Assembly: GCA_002709405.1 (NCBI GenBank)
Contig: PAQV01000033.1
Location: 1 to 64,000, forward strand
Length of the DNA stretch: 64,000 bases
Direction of reading: 5' to 3'
From: Paracoccaceae bacterium
GTDB taxonomy: Bacteria > Pseudomonadota > Alphaproteobacteria > Rhodobacterales > Rhodobacteraceae
Shown: positions 55,412 through 63,575 of the stretch, in pieces
Position numbering within the stretch: the stretch's first letter is position 1
Layout of the letters: each line of letters begins with the position of its first letter
Made by a program: the position numbers and the translations under genes
The notes under the pieces: model-generated
The model's database searches: none
What the model was told of the DNA's origin: nothing
Seen by the model: only the letters and a program-made list of their open reading frames with translations

Positions 55412-56212
55412 CTATCTCGTGATGCGGTCAGTCGATGTTGAAAACATGACCACGGACATGCCTTCTTCCTGCTTCAGGCCACAACTTTCCAGCATGGCCC
55501 GTGACGGAGCATTGTCTTGTGCAACAAACTCCATCGTCGATAACGCGCCGAGTTCATCAACGGCAATAAGGTTGCAGAGCGCATCCATGTATTTGCCAAG
55601 CCCCAGACCGCGCAGCGAAGGATCGACTGCGATAAGACCGACCCACGCCGTATTGTAAAACGGGCTGTGGCGGTTATGGGTCATGGCCGCGAAACCGGCC
55701 GCAACAATCTTTCCGTCGGCGCTTTGCAGGGTAATCAACCGGGCCGGAAAGAACGTGCCAAGCAGGGCATCCGTCGAGAACGGCGAGACGCCTTGATCGG
55801 CCAGAAATACCTGGATGTCGCGGGCCTTTTGCGGCGTCAGCTCTTCGTCACCCACGCGTGTCAATCCTTCGGGGAGTGCGGTGCCCACGATGTCTCTGCA
55901 GACGTCGCGAATAGTCTGAGCACTTGCCATGAACAGGTCCCAAAAATGCAATTTGGGATCAAAGCTGCTCAGCTCCGTTTTCGCAGTTTCAATGGTCGTC
56001 GCGTCGGCGCCTCGCAACGTCACTATTCCTTCGTCGGACATGATCCGTCGCAAGTAATCCCAGCCCAACGCTGCGGGATTGTCGCTTGAAAAGGTGCGGG
56101 CATGTACCACTGCACCAGGCATGTCGACGAGTTCGGCTACCTGTTCGTCCCTGGCTCTTTGAAGCGCCTGGATCTTGGGTTCGCCGTAGTATGGATTGAA
56201 AGAACCAGCCAT
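55412..56212 (-). CDS. GNAT-family N-acetyltransferase
   Basis: A 266-residue protein. The C-terminal 140 residues form a GNAT domain with the acetyl-CoA loop LRGLGLGKYMDAL and the segment VGLIAVDPSLRGL; the N-terminal part (about 1-120) is a second, poorly conserved GNAT-like or accessory domain. The acceptor cannot be told. GC content is noticeably lower than in the sulfatase and further left, and it marks the left end of the islet of different composition. Confidence 0.85.
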   Translation of the reverse strand: MAGSFNPYYGEPKIQALQRARDEQVAELVDMPGAVVHARTFSSDNPAALGWDYLRRIMSDEGIVTLRGADATTIETAKTELSSFDPKLHFWDLFMASAQTIRDVCRDIVGTALPEGLTRVGDEELTPQKARDIQVFLADQGVSPFSTDALLGTFFPARLITLQSADGKIVAAGFAAMTHNRHSPFYNTAWVGLIAVDPSLRGLGLGKYMDALCNLIAVDELGALSTMEFVAQDNAPSRAMLESCGLKQEEGMSVVMFSTSTDRITR

Positions 56213-56607
56213 TCCGAAAACCTCTCCCTCAGCTTGTCGGCAAAATCACGTTCAGCTTTGTTTCCGTTCGGCGGAAGACCGAAAACCCCTGAAACTCTTT
56301 TAAACCCCAAAGTCCTTTGCGCATCTGCAGTCTTGAAACGCGATGATAAAGACGTCGACAGGACGGGCATCAACGCCATCCGACCACCCCTCACCAGACA
56401 CCGCCCGTGATGTCGCACGACACTATCGAGGATTTCCCAGGGCATACGCCCATCCAGTCACGGCTGTGAATTTGCATCTGTCCAATCGGGAATTCTGTCA
56501 CCTTGCCAGGCCTTATGAGCGATCGCTGCGGTCGGGCCAATGGCCTCTGTTCCATCCCTCTCACCTGTGCCTAAAGTCGTGCAGTGCATAGCATCAGGGC
56601 GCGGATC
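56213..56607. other. Gene-free region within the low-GC islet (395 bases)
   Basis: Several short overlapping frames on both strands, including a 102-residue minus-strand frame ending inside the acetyltransferase, but none has a recognisable domain or good ribosome-binding site. Promoters for the divergent acetyltransferase and dehalogenase genes should lie here. No clear repeat is seen. Confidence 0.45.
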
Positions 56608-57471
56608 ATGTTCAAGGGATTTGTAGAAATCGACGTCGACCTTCCCAATGCGACGATACACGCAAGGGTCGGTGGTACAGCTCAGCCACTTCTTCTTCTG
56701 CATGGGTATCCGCAAACCCACGTGATGTGGCACGTGATTGCCGAAAGGCTTGCACAATCATATCGCGTGATCGCGCCTGATTTGCGTGGCTATGGTGACT
56801 CGATTGCCAAGGACGACGATTTCTCTTTCCGGGCAATGGCGCAAGATCAGGTTTCCCTGATGGAGCATCTTGGGCATTCCAACTTTCACGTGATCTCCCA
56901 TGATCGCGGTGCGCGCACCGCCCATAGAATGGTGCTGGATCACCCTAATGCCGTGCAATCCGTTGTGCTCCTTGACATTCTTCCTACGCTCGACGTTTGG
57001 CACACGATGGATGATTGGCTTGCAAAGCGTTACTATCACTGGATGTTTCTGGCCCAACCCGGTGACATGCCGCGCCGCTTGATTTGCGGTGATCCAATCT
57101 TGTTTCTTCATTCCGCTCTTCTTGGGCTGTCCGGGTCGAAGGAGATCTTCGCGGCAGATGCCCTGAAGGAATACGAACGGGCAGCACAAAACCCTGATGT
57201 TGTCGCGGCCTGGTGCGGTGACTATTCCGCCGCCGCGACACTGGACCTGGAGCATGATCGCGAAAGCTTGGGTGAAACCCGTCAAATTCCCTGCCTGGTG
57301 CTGTGGGGAAGCAAGGGCGTGGTGGATCATCATATTGATCCGGTCGAGGCCTGGCGGGCCTGGTTCCCCAACGCCGTAGGTCACGCCATCGAAGCGGGTC
57401 ATTTTCTTGTCGAAGAACGGCCCGAGGCTGTCTTTGATGCCTTGGCCAATCACCTGGAAACGGCCGTGTAG
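56608..57471 (+). CDS. Haloacid/fluoroacetate dehalogenase-type alpha/beta hydrolase
   Basis: A 287-residue alpha/beta hydrolase with Asp as nucleophile, which releases halide from short haloacids. All residues known from fluoroacetate dehalogenase are in place: nucleophile and carboxylate-binding pair in SHDRGARTAHR (Asp 99, Arg 100, Arg 103), acid in LLDILPT (Asp 123), halide pocket His 144-Trp 145 in YYHWMFLAQP and Tyr 206 in GDYSAAA, and general base His 265 in EAGHFLVEE. ATG 56608 gives a standard start; GTG 56584 is the alternative. Its composition is clearly less GC-rich than the chromosomal core, so acquisition by transfer is likely. Confidence 0.9.
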   Translation: MFKGFVEIDVDLPNATIHARVGGTAQPLLLLHGYPQTHVMWHVIAERLAQSYRVIAPDLRGYGDSIAKDDDFSFRAMAQDQVSLMEHLGHSNFHVISHDRGARTAHRMVLDHPNAVQSVVLLDILPTLDVWHTMDDWLAKRYYHWMFLAQPGDMPRRLICGDPILFLHSALLGLSGSKEIFAADALKEYERAAQNPDVVAAWCGDYSAAATLDLEHDRESLGETRQIPCLVLWGSKGVVDHHIDPVEAWRAWFPNAVGHAIEAGHFLVEERPEAVFDALANHLETAV

Positions 57472-57484
57472 GACGTCTTGGCGT

Positions 57485-57544
57485 GTTCGACAGATCGGCA
57501 TGACGCAGCAGACGTTTTACCGATGGCGCAAGCTTTATGGCGGG
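57485..57544 (+). pseudogene. IS3-family OrfA remnant
   Basis: A 20-codon in-frame piece, containing GMTQQTFYRWRKLYGG, matches the helix-turn-helix part of an IS3-family OrfA transposase (usual form C..LGI.EQTYYRWRK.YGG). It is broken on both sides, starts 13 bases after the dehalogenase stop, and has no start codon or terminal repeat. The next 150 bases, read in another frame (ANFAGAGLGRITRYTSGIP, then ADLLGLYLMNDG), look like a piece of a further, unrecognised coding sequence. Both are relics of past rearrangement. Confidence 0.65.
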
Positions 57545-57707
57545 ACGCAACGGTCCCATCCCCGAGCCTGTCGACAAGGCCAATTTCGCGGGGGCCGGTC
57601 TTGGTCGGATCACCCGCTACACCAGCGGCATCCCCTCGGCCGACCTGCTGGGCCTCTACCTGATGAACGATGGTGTCCGGGAGGGAATATGTCACCCGCC
57701 TGGGCAA

Positions 57708-58316
57708 TCAAACTTGCTGCCAGAATCGCCAGCCGCGGGGCCTGGAGATTCTTCTGACCGGCACGCCTTGAAAATGGCGGCGATCGTCGCCGAACGGGTC
57801 TGGCCCCGTGTAGGTCTGCAGTGCCGTCAAGACGACCCCCTGCCGGAATTTTTCGGGCGGGGCCTTGGGCAGAATGCCACCTGACTTGATGATGTCCGTG
57901 GCTCCCGGAGGCGCTCCTTTCCAATAATGGTCCGATACCATCCGGTGTTCGTAACCCCAGTCTGTCGCGGATCTGATCACGTCGAACCTTTTGCCCTTGC
58001 CATGCCGGGCTGCAATGATTTCTCCGTCCTCACGGGCTGTATACCCGTACCGATTTCTGGCCGGATCCAGATAGGCTGACAGCGTTTTGCCACGAGGGGC
58101 GGGGTCACTGGTCGCCCATTGGACGGCTCTTTTTCGGTCGAATATCCAATATGCATCGTTCCAATGTGCTGCAGCGGGCCGTTTGCCGTGTGCCGCTTTC
58201 AGGAAATCCATGCGCTCCGGTCCAAGAGACGCGTCAGGCCCGTAGAGCTCTGCAATCCAGTCCTCCAAGGGGCGGGTCGGCGAGTTGATCCAAAAGATGT
58301 TGATCGTAAACGGCAT
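57708..58316 (-). CDS. Hypothetical protein, 202 residues
   Basis: No family recognised. The product is soluble, rich in Trp, Tyr and basic residues, with segments EDWIAELYGPDASLG, AHWNDAYWIFDRKRAV and YGYTAREDGEIIAARHGKG. Composition and length support a real gene, but the stop lies inside the region of rearranged fragments, so the C-terminus (RPRGWRFWQQV) may not be native. It has no clear Shine-Dalgarno. Opposite in direction to its neighbours in the islet. Confidence 0.55.
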   Translation of the reverse strand: MPFTINIFWINSPTRPLEDWIAELYGPDASLGPERMDFLKAAHGKRPAAAHWNDAYWIFDRKRAVQWATSDPAPRGKTLSAYLDPARNRYGYTAREDGEIIAARHGKGKRFDVIRSATDWGYEHRMVSDHYWKGAPPGATDIIKSGGILPKAPPEKFRQGVVLTALQTYTGPDPFGDDRRHFQGVPVRRISRPRGWRFWQQV

Positions 58317-58676
58317 TCAATTTTCCCTGCAAAATCTGGCCGATGGTCCAATGTGACGGCTGGTGCCATTACACTTGGGCCATGGTGTGACCTGTCCGGG
58401 GTCGTTTTTGTCTTTCACCCGGGGCGTGCGATTGCCCAGTCGCGGCGAAAGTCGGCACTCATGGGGTGCGGTGGAGCATTCGAAGACTGGGGCGGGCCTG
58501 GACCCAGTCGATGACGGGTGCTGCGAGGACGGCGGCATAAAGGAACACCTTTCGGCATCGGTCAAAAAGGGGCGGCCTGGCCCATAGCCGGATGGTGCTG
58601 CTTCGACCATCAATTCGTCATGTTGAGACCACCATTTCCCGACATAAAGGGGCTAAAAAATGGGCCTTACAGAGCA
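58317..58676. other. Gene-free region (360 bases)
   Basis: Short frames on both strands without domain or ribosome-binding site. A direct ATG at 58620 could extend the following gene by 19 residues. Sequences gtgccattacact and catggtgtgacct face each other around 58360-58390 and could be a degenerate inverted repeat. Otherwise nothing seen. Confidence 0.45.
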
Positions 58677-60314
58677 ATGCAAAAACTTGGACACTTCATT
58701 CATCACCTCGGCAGCGGGATGATCGTGGCAGGGGTGCTGTGGCTCGGGATCTCCTGGGTCAAGCCGGGGTGGAATGCCCTCAGCCAGATCTTTCCCGACG
58801 AAGTGATCAACATGCCGCTGGCCCTGGCGCTGACGGTCTGCGGCATGGCCCTGGCCACGCTCGGCACGCGTATGGCACGGCAGACGATGGCCACATCCCA
58901 GGCAGGCCGGTCTTCCCCGAAGGGAACCGCCCGGGATGGAACTGGCGTCATGGATTTTGGCGACCCGGGCGTCAGGCGCGGCCTGAAAGCGGCCAAAGAC
59001 AGGTTGCTGGACGCGCAGAAAACAACGCTCGGCGATCACTTCGGGCGCGCGCAGGATCGCGTTGCGCTGCGTCCTTGCTGGCCTCAGCGGAAGACGGGCA
59101 GCTGGGTTGGCGGTTTGCCGTGGCTTCCCGCAGAAATGGACTGGCCGAAACTGCACGGGCAATCTGCATCCTTTCTCGCGCAGATCTCGCTATCGGGCAT
59201 GCCTGACGCGCTTTGGCAGGGGGCCGGCCCAAGAACCGGATGGCTCGTTGTCTTTGCGCATCCAGAAACCTCGACCGATGTCGTCGTGCGCCATGTGGTC
59301 GGGGAGGTTGCCGAGCGGGCGCAGCCAGCCGACGTAACCCACAACTGGCATTGGACCACGGCACCGCAAGGCCTTCAGGCCGCTTTGGGGCAGGCGGGCC
59401 GTGTTCCGCCACGCTGGTATCTGGAACCGGCGGCGTCGGGCAGTTTGGGGGCCGTGGAGGATATGGAAGATCTCGATCCGGGTCACTGGGACGATGACAT
59501 CGGCGATTATGTCTGGGCGGCAACATGGGTGTCTGGCCGGTCCAACGTCATGTCCCAGGTCACGCGGCACCAGGATCTCGCCTCTGGCGTGGACTGGGAC
59601 AGCCTGATGGGCATGATCGGCATTTGGCATGACAATGCCAACGTCAGACGGGACGCCTTGATCGAGGATCTGAAGGTCCGCAAAGAACGCCTTGAACATC
59701 TTCGCGCGCGCCACAGGCAAGACCTGGCCATCCTGTCCGATAACCCGCAGGCAGAGAAGGAGACCCATGCCGCCCTCCGGGCAAAGCATACCGCGGATGA
59801 GGACAGGTTCCATGAACAGACGGCCCGGCTGCAAAGCGAAGCAAGCCAGATCGAAGGCGCGCTGGTCGAGGCTGAAACGATCATCGCAGACGTAAAGGCG
59901 CAAGCCGCGAGCCATGTCTTTTCGCCGGACCGCGGCCGCGCGGTTCTGGCCACTCTCGATGGTCTCTATGATGGGGCCGCCGCCCATGTTCGACCGGACA
60001 CCGAAGCCTTCATGGAGACCTATGCCCGCCACCTCTACTGTCAGGACCCGGCCCTTGTGCCAGACGATCTGCTCAACCTTTTCGGTCCTCTGTGGGCAAA
60101 GCAATGCCGCGAGACACTGATCTTCATGGGGCTGAATGCTGAGGGCACCCAGGGCTACCAACGCCCGGCGCGGCTGATCGACATTCCAAGCCATCCACTG
60201 GCCGGCATCGGCTTTGGCGATGAGTCGCGCTTTTACGTGGACCTGAACCTGGCAGACCTCGTTCAGACCCGGTGGGAGAACGCAGCGGCGTCCAATACCC
60301 ACGGTGGATCTTAA
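58677..60314 (+). CDS. DUF1963 (YwqG-like) protein with membrane hairpin and coiled coil
   Basis: A 545-residue protein. Residues 1-70 hold two predicted membrane helices (SGMIVAGVLWLGISWV and MPLALALTVCGMALATLGT). A YwqG/DUF1963-like domain begins about residue 120 (SWVGGLPWLPAEMDWPKLHG, FLAQISLSGMPDALW) and resumes in the C-terminal third (MGLNAEGTQGYQRPARLIDI). Between them lies a charged helical insert of about 110 residues (DLKVRKERLEHLRARHRQDL onwards) with coiled-coil character. Typical YwqG proteins are about half this length and soluble. Function unknown. Start chosen to place the first helix near the N-terminus; 58620 is an alternative. Confidence 0.75.
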   Translation: MQKLGHFIHHLGSGMIVAGVLWLGISWVKPGWNALSQIFPDEVINMPLALALTVCGMALATLGTRMARQTMATSQAGRSSPKGTARDGTGVMDFGDPGVRRGLKAAKDRLLDAQKTTLGDHFGRAQDRVALRPCWPQRKTGSWVGGLPWLPAEMDWPKLHGQSASFLAQISLSGMPDALWQGAGPRTGWLVVFAHPETSTDVVVRHVVGEVAERAQPADVTHNWHWTTAPQGLQAALGQAGRVPPRWYLEPAASGSLGAVEDMEDLDPGHWDDDIGDYVWAATWVSGRSNVMSQVTRHQDLASGVDWDSLMGMIGIWHDNANVRRDALIEDLKVRKERLEHLRARHRQDLAILSDNPQAEKETHAALRAKHTADEDRFHEQTARLQSEASQIEGALVEAETIIADVKAQAASHVFSPDRGRAVLATLDGLYDGAAAHVRPDTEAFMETYARHLYCQDPALVPDDLLNLFGPLWAKQCRETLIFMGLNAEGTQGYQRPARLIDIPSHPLAGIGFGDESRFYVDLNLADLVQTRWENAAASNTHGGS

Positions 60315-60670
60315 GGGAGCGAGCGGTCTTGGAGCCCGTTCAAGTCGTCCTCATTCCCCGAATGCGTCTGCTGAAGTTTAGCGTGTCAAACACTGCAGAA
60401 TCATGTGTCACGCTACAACCAGGCACCCCCGTATCTTGCGGGGCGGCTAGGGGGCGGACCCCGTAGGCATGGCAAGTTGCCGACATTTCGGTGAGATCCA
60501 CATGCCATCCACAAGAAATTGAGCTTATCCCCAAAATAATGGTTGCCAGACCATTTCTGCGCCCGCACCATATTTAGTACAGACACGGGGGCTAGCCCCG
60601 GTTTGTAGAACAGGCACCTAAGGGTCGGGGGCCGTTGGCCGCCTTACCCTAGCTAAAATGAGGTGGCACC
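60315..60670 (+). promoter_or_regulatory. Intergenic leader of the YbjN gene
   Basis: A 356-base gap marking the right edge of the islet. It contains a perfect 12-base palindrome, ggggctagcccc (60588-60599), about 70 bases before the YbjN start, and several G-run blocks (60430-60470). No gene seen. The promoter of the YbjN gene is expected here; tttagta at about 60572 is a possible -10. Function of the palindrome is unknown. Confidence 0.4.
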
Positions 60671-61171
60671 ATGGCCCTTTCCGAGCACATCCTGGAAGAC
60701 GAGATCCATCCTATCGACATCGTCGAGAACCTGGCCGAGCACCACGAGTGGGACTTCGACCGGATCGGCGACGATCAGATCGCGATGGCTGTGGAAGGCC
60801 AGTGGCGAACGTACTCGATCACCCTGGCCTGGTCGCCCTACGACGAGACCCTGCGCATGGTCTGCACCTTCGAAATGGAGCCTCCGGAAGAACGCCACGG
60901 CGATCTTTACGAGCTGTTGAACGCGATCAACGACCAGTGCTGGACCGGCGCGTTCACTTTCTGGGCGGCGCAGAAGCTGATGGTTTACCGCTACGGGCTG
61001 GTGCTTTCGGGCGGGCAGATCGCCTCGGCCGACCAGATCGACACGATGATCACCGCTGCGGTTCTGAATGCCGAACGGTTCTACCCGGCGATGCAATTGC
61101 TGGTCTGGGGCGACCGGACCCCTCACGAGGCGCTGCAGATCGCCATCGCCGAGGCCTACGGGCGGGCCTAA
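60671..61171 (+). CDS. YbjN-domain protein
   Basis: A 166-residue protein of the YbjN family, which has the fold of type III secretion chaperones but no established enzymatic role. Segments HPIDIVENLAEHHEWDFDRI, WRTYSITLAWSPYDETLRMV and GALTFWAAQ-like AFTFWAAQKLMVYRYGLVLS are characteristic. aggtgg precedes the ATG. proC starts 154 bases downstream on the same strand and these genes, with csaA, are commonly linked in this group. Confidence 0.92.
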   Translation: MALSEHILEDEIHPIDIVENLAEHHEWDFDRIGDDQIAMAVEGQWRTYSITLAWSPYDETLRMVCTFEMEPPEERHGDLYELLNAINDQCWTGAFTFWAAQKLMVYRYGLVLSGGQIASADQIDTMITAAVLNAERFYPAMQLLVWGDRTPHEALQIAIAEAYGRA

Positions 61172-61325
61172 ATCCCTGGCCCGGGCGCTTCCGGTCAGGC
61201 GCGCCCGGCTGCGGATGCGCGCCATCGGACCGGAAGCCGCTGGCATGCCGGGCTGGGCTGCTGTACGGACGGGCCGGGGCGGCCCCAAGGGCCCCCGACG
61301 CAGACGATCACGGAGGCCCGGACCT

Positions 61326-62138
61326 ATGAACATGGATGAACTGGCAGCGCGGGGGCTTGTGCTTCTGGGATGCGGCAAGATGGGCTCGGCCATGCTGGAA
61401 GGCTGGCTGTCGGGGTCCCTGCCGGCAAGCTCTGTCTGGGTCCGCGACCCGCGCCCGTCCGACTGGCTGTCGAGCCGGGGCGTCCACCTGAACACCGCTT
61501 TGCCCGAAGATCCGGCCGTGGTGCTGGTCGCCGTGAAACCCCAGATGATGGCCGAGGCGCTGCCCGAATTGCAGGCGTTCGGCGGCGGTCGGACGATCTT
61601 CCTGTCGGTCGCGGCGGGCACGCCCATCCGCCACTTCGAAGAGGTGCTGGGCGCGAAGACTCCTGTCATCCGGGCGATGCCCAACACTCCGGCAGCGATC
61701 CGGCGCGGGATCACGGCGATCGTCGGAAATGAACACGTGGCAGCGTCGGAACTGGACCTGGCCGAGGGGCTGCTGTCGGCCATCGGGCGCACGGTCCGGC
61801 TGGACACCGAGGCCCAGATCGACGCGGTCACCGGGCTGTCAGGATCGGGCCCGGCTTATGTCTTCCACATGATCGAGGCCATGGCCGCGGCCGGCGAAGC
61901 CCAGGGCCTGCCGCCCGAGATGGCCATGCAGCTGGCGATCTCGACCGTGGCCGGGGCAGGGGCCCTGGCCGAGATGTCCGAGGACACCGCCGAGCAGCTT
62001 CGCATCAACGTCACCAGCCCCAACGGGACCACCCAGGCAGGGCTGGACGTGTTGATGGCCGAGGACGGGCTGAAGCCCCTGATCGGGCGGACCGTGGCCG
62101 CCGCGGTGGCCCGCTCGAAGGAGCTGGCCAATGGCTGA
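61326..62138 (+). CDS. proC: Pyrroline-5-carboxylate reductase
   Basis: Last enzyme of proline synthesis, reducing pyrroline-5-carboxylate with NAD(P)H. The 270-residue protein has the Rossmann loop [28 protein letters not shown], and the family signature [13 protein letters not shown]-like [19 protein letters not shown] and [14 protein letters not shown]. ggagg lies about 10 bases before ATG 61326 (second ATG 61332). Overlaps csaA by eight bases, showing coupled translation. Confidence 0.96.
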   Translation: MNMDELAARGLVLLGCGKMGSAMLEGWLSGSLPASSVWVRDPRPSDWLSSRGVHLNTALPEDPAVVLVAVKPQMMAEALPELQAFGGGRTIFLSVAAGTPIRHFEEVLGAKTPVIRAMPNTPAAIRRGITAIVGNEHVAASELDLAEGLLSAIGRTVRLDTEAQIDAVTGLSGSGPAYVFHMIEAMAAAGEAQGLPPEMAMQLAISTVAGAGALAEMSEDTAEQLRINVTSPNGTTQAGLDVLMAEDGLKPLIGRTVAAAVARSKELANG

Positions 62139-62469
62139 CATATCCTTCGACGATTTCCTCAAGGTCGATGTCCGGGTGGGCACCGTGATCCGGGCGGAAC
62201 CCTACCCGGAAGCCCGCAAACCGGCGATCAAGCTCTGGATCGATTTCGGCGACGAGATCGGCGAAAAAAAATCCTCGGCCCAGATCACGGTCCACTACGA
62301 CCCCGAAAGCCTGGTCGGCAAGCAGGTCATGGCCGTGGTCAACTTCCCGCCGCGCCAGATCGGCAAGTTCATGTCCGAGGTTCTGGTCCTGGGTTTCCCC
62401 GATGCGGATGGCGCCATCGTCCTGGCTCGCCCGGACCTGGACGTACCAACGGGCGGGCGCCTTCACTAG
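62131..62469 (+). CDS. csaA: tRNA-binding-domain protein CsaA
   Basis: A 112-residue single-domain protein with the OB-fold of the tRNA-binding domain ([20 protein letters not shown], then [20 protein letters not shown]). Named after B. subtilis CsaA, an export-related chaperone that also binds tRNA. Overlaps proC by eight bases. An 18-base palindrome starts four bases after its stop. Confidence 0.93.
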   Translation: MADISFDDFLKVDVRVGTVIRAEPYPEARKPAIKLWIDFGDEIGEKKSSAQITVHYDPESLVGKQVMAVVNFPPRQIGKFMSEVLVLGFPDADGAIVLARPDLDVPTGGRLH

Positions 62470-62472
62470 GCA

Positions 62473-62490
62473 TGTCCCACGCGTGGGACA
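62473..62490. repeat. Perfect 18-base palindrome after csaA
   Basis: tgtcccacgcgtgggaca is exactly self-complementary. It begins four bases after the csaA stop, in the gap before the convergent tdk gene. It has no loop or T-run, so it looks more like a protein-binding site than a terminator. Binding protein unknown. Confidence 0.6.
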
Positions 62491-62587
62491 CGTTGCGCCC
62501 GGAATAAAATCAAAGGCTTGCAGGGACGGATTCACCTTTTCTAAAGGATTGGCAAACCCCTCCGCCGCACTCTCAAGTGTCGACCCC

Positions 62588-62636
62588 GGTCGGCTGGCGG
62601 GCGTCCCCCCCGCCCACCCCCGCCCGCCAGCCGACC
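62588..62636. terminator. Strong 16-bp hairpin between convergent csaA and tdk
   Basis: Arms 62588-62603 (ggtcggctggcgggcg) and 62621-62636 (cgcccgccagccgacc) pair perfectly over 16 bases with a 17-base C-rich loop. It sits between convergent genes and may end both transcripts, though T-runs are missing. Confidence 0.55.
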
Positions 62637-62701
62637 TCTCAAAGACCCCGACTGGCGACACATCATCCCAAAGGGCCAGACCCCGGCCATGCCAGGTCCG
62701 C

Positions 62702-62730
62702 CCCCTCTCTTCATCTTTGCAAAAATACGC
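62702..62730 (-). repeat. Conserved downstream motif, diverged copy D
   Basis: On the minus strand it reads gtatttttgcaaagatgaag followed by an A/G-rich tail, a variant of copies A-C (gtatttggaaagagaaagaa). It begins about 30 bases after the tdk stop codon, the same relative place as the other copies. Confidence 0.55.
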
Positions 62731-62759
62731 ACATCCCACCGTCCGGCTGGGCGCGCCGC

Positions 62760-63359
62760 TCAGGCCTCCGGGAGCACCGCCCGGTCCCCGACGGCCTCGC
62801 GCCAATGCCGCCGGCACAACGACACGTAGCTTTCGTTGCCCCCGATCTGCACCTGCGCCCCTTCGGTGATCACCGCCCCGCTGGCATCCTTGCGCACCAC
62901 CATCGTCGCCTTGCGCCCGCAATGGCAGATCGTGCGCACCTCGCGCATCTCGTCGGCCAGCGCCAGCAGCACCGCCGAGCCGGGAAACAGCTCGCCCCGG
63001 AAATCCACCCGCAGCCCGTAGCACATCACCGGCACGTTCAGGTCATCGACCACCCGCGCCAGTTGCCAGACCTGGTCCGCCGTCAGGAACTGCGCCTCGT
63101 CCACGAAGATGCAATGGACCGGCCCCTCGGCCAGGGCTCGGGACACCCGTGAGAACAGGTCGTCCTCGGGCACGAAGGTCTCGGCCTCGGACGCGATCCC
63201 GATCCGCGAGGCAATCATCCCCTCGCCGGCCCGCGCGTCGATCTGGGCGGTCAGCAGGAAGGTCCGCATGCCCATCTCGCGGTAATTGTAGGACGCCTGC
63301 AGCAGAACTGTCGACTTGCCTGCGTTCATGGTCGAATAGTGAAAGAAAAGCTTGGCCAT
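62760..63359 (-). CDS. tdk: Thymidine kinase
   Basis: Salvage enzyme that phosphorylates thymidine with ATP; type II (TK1-like) family, 199 residues. Walker A MNAGKST lies near residue 11, catalytic-base region FVDEAQFL near 90, the substrate loop YGLRVDFRGELFPGS, and a structural zinc site with Cys in ICHCGRKA and LCRRHW. All expected motifs present. Single gene. Confidence 0.96.
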   Translation of the reverse strand: MAKLFFHYSTMNAGKSTVLLQASYNYREMGMRTFLLTAQIDARAGEGMIASRIGIASEAETFVPEDDLFSRVSRALAEGPVHCIFVDEAQFLTADQVWQLARVVDDLNVPVMCYGLRVDFRGELFPGSAVLLALADEMREVRTICHCGRKATMVVRKDASGAVITEGAQVQIGGNESYVSLCRRHWREAVGDRAVLPEA

Positions 63360-63491
63360 GACCGGGGTCTAAGCGCAATCGCGCGTCCCGGGCAAGCGGC
63401 TTGGACCGCCTTGTCTGCCGGCGTGGCCCGGTGGACGCGGTGGGACCTGGAGTCCCGGTTTGGGCGGTGTCTGCCTATAGGGGGCAGGTGG

Positions 63492-63575
63492 TCAGATCAG
63501 TGGGATCAGGGGCACGTCACAGGCCGCAAGACACGTCAGGGTGCTGAGGGCAAGAAGGCTGTAGGCAAGGCGCAT
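63492..63575 (-). CDS. Very small lipoprotein, 27 residues
   Basis: An ORF of 28 codons with GGAG eight bases before the ATG. The product, MRLAYSLLALSTLTCLAACD followed by VPLIPLI, is a basic start, hydrophobic core, lipobox LAAC, and seven residues after the Cys. The pattern fits a lipoprotein signal with a minimal mature peptide, somewhat like entericidins. Short lipoproteins ending DVP.(V/I)P.I seem familiar from other Rhodobacterales (recollection). It lies between tdk and carB with no overlap. Too short for most gene finders. Confidence 0.6.
   Translation of the reverse strand: MRLAYSLLALSTLTCLAACDVPLIPLI

Noticed and set aside
56137-56445. 102-codon minus-strand frame upstream of the acetyltransferase
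   Set aside because: Overlaps the acetyltransferase in another frame, no known domain, weak start; kept only as a remark in the gap entry.
58317-58613. 98-codon minus-strand frame in the gap before the DUF1963 gene
   Set aside because: No domain and no ribosome-binding site; composition not distinct from noise.
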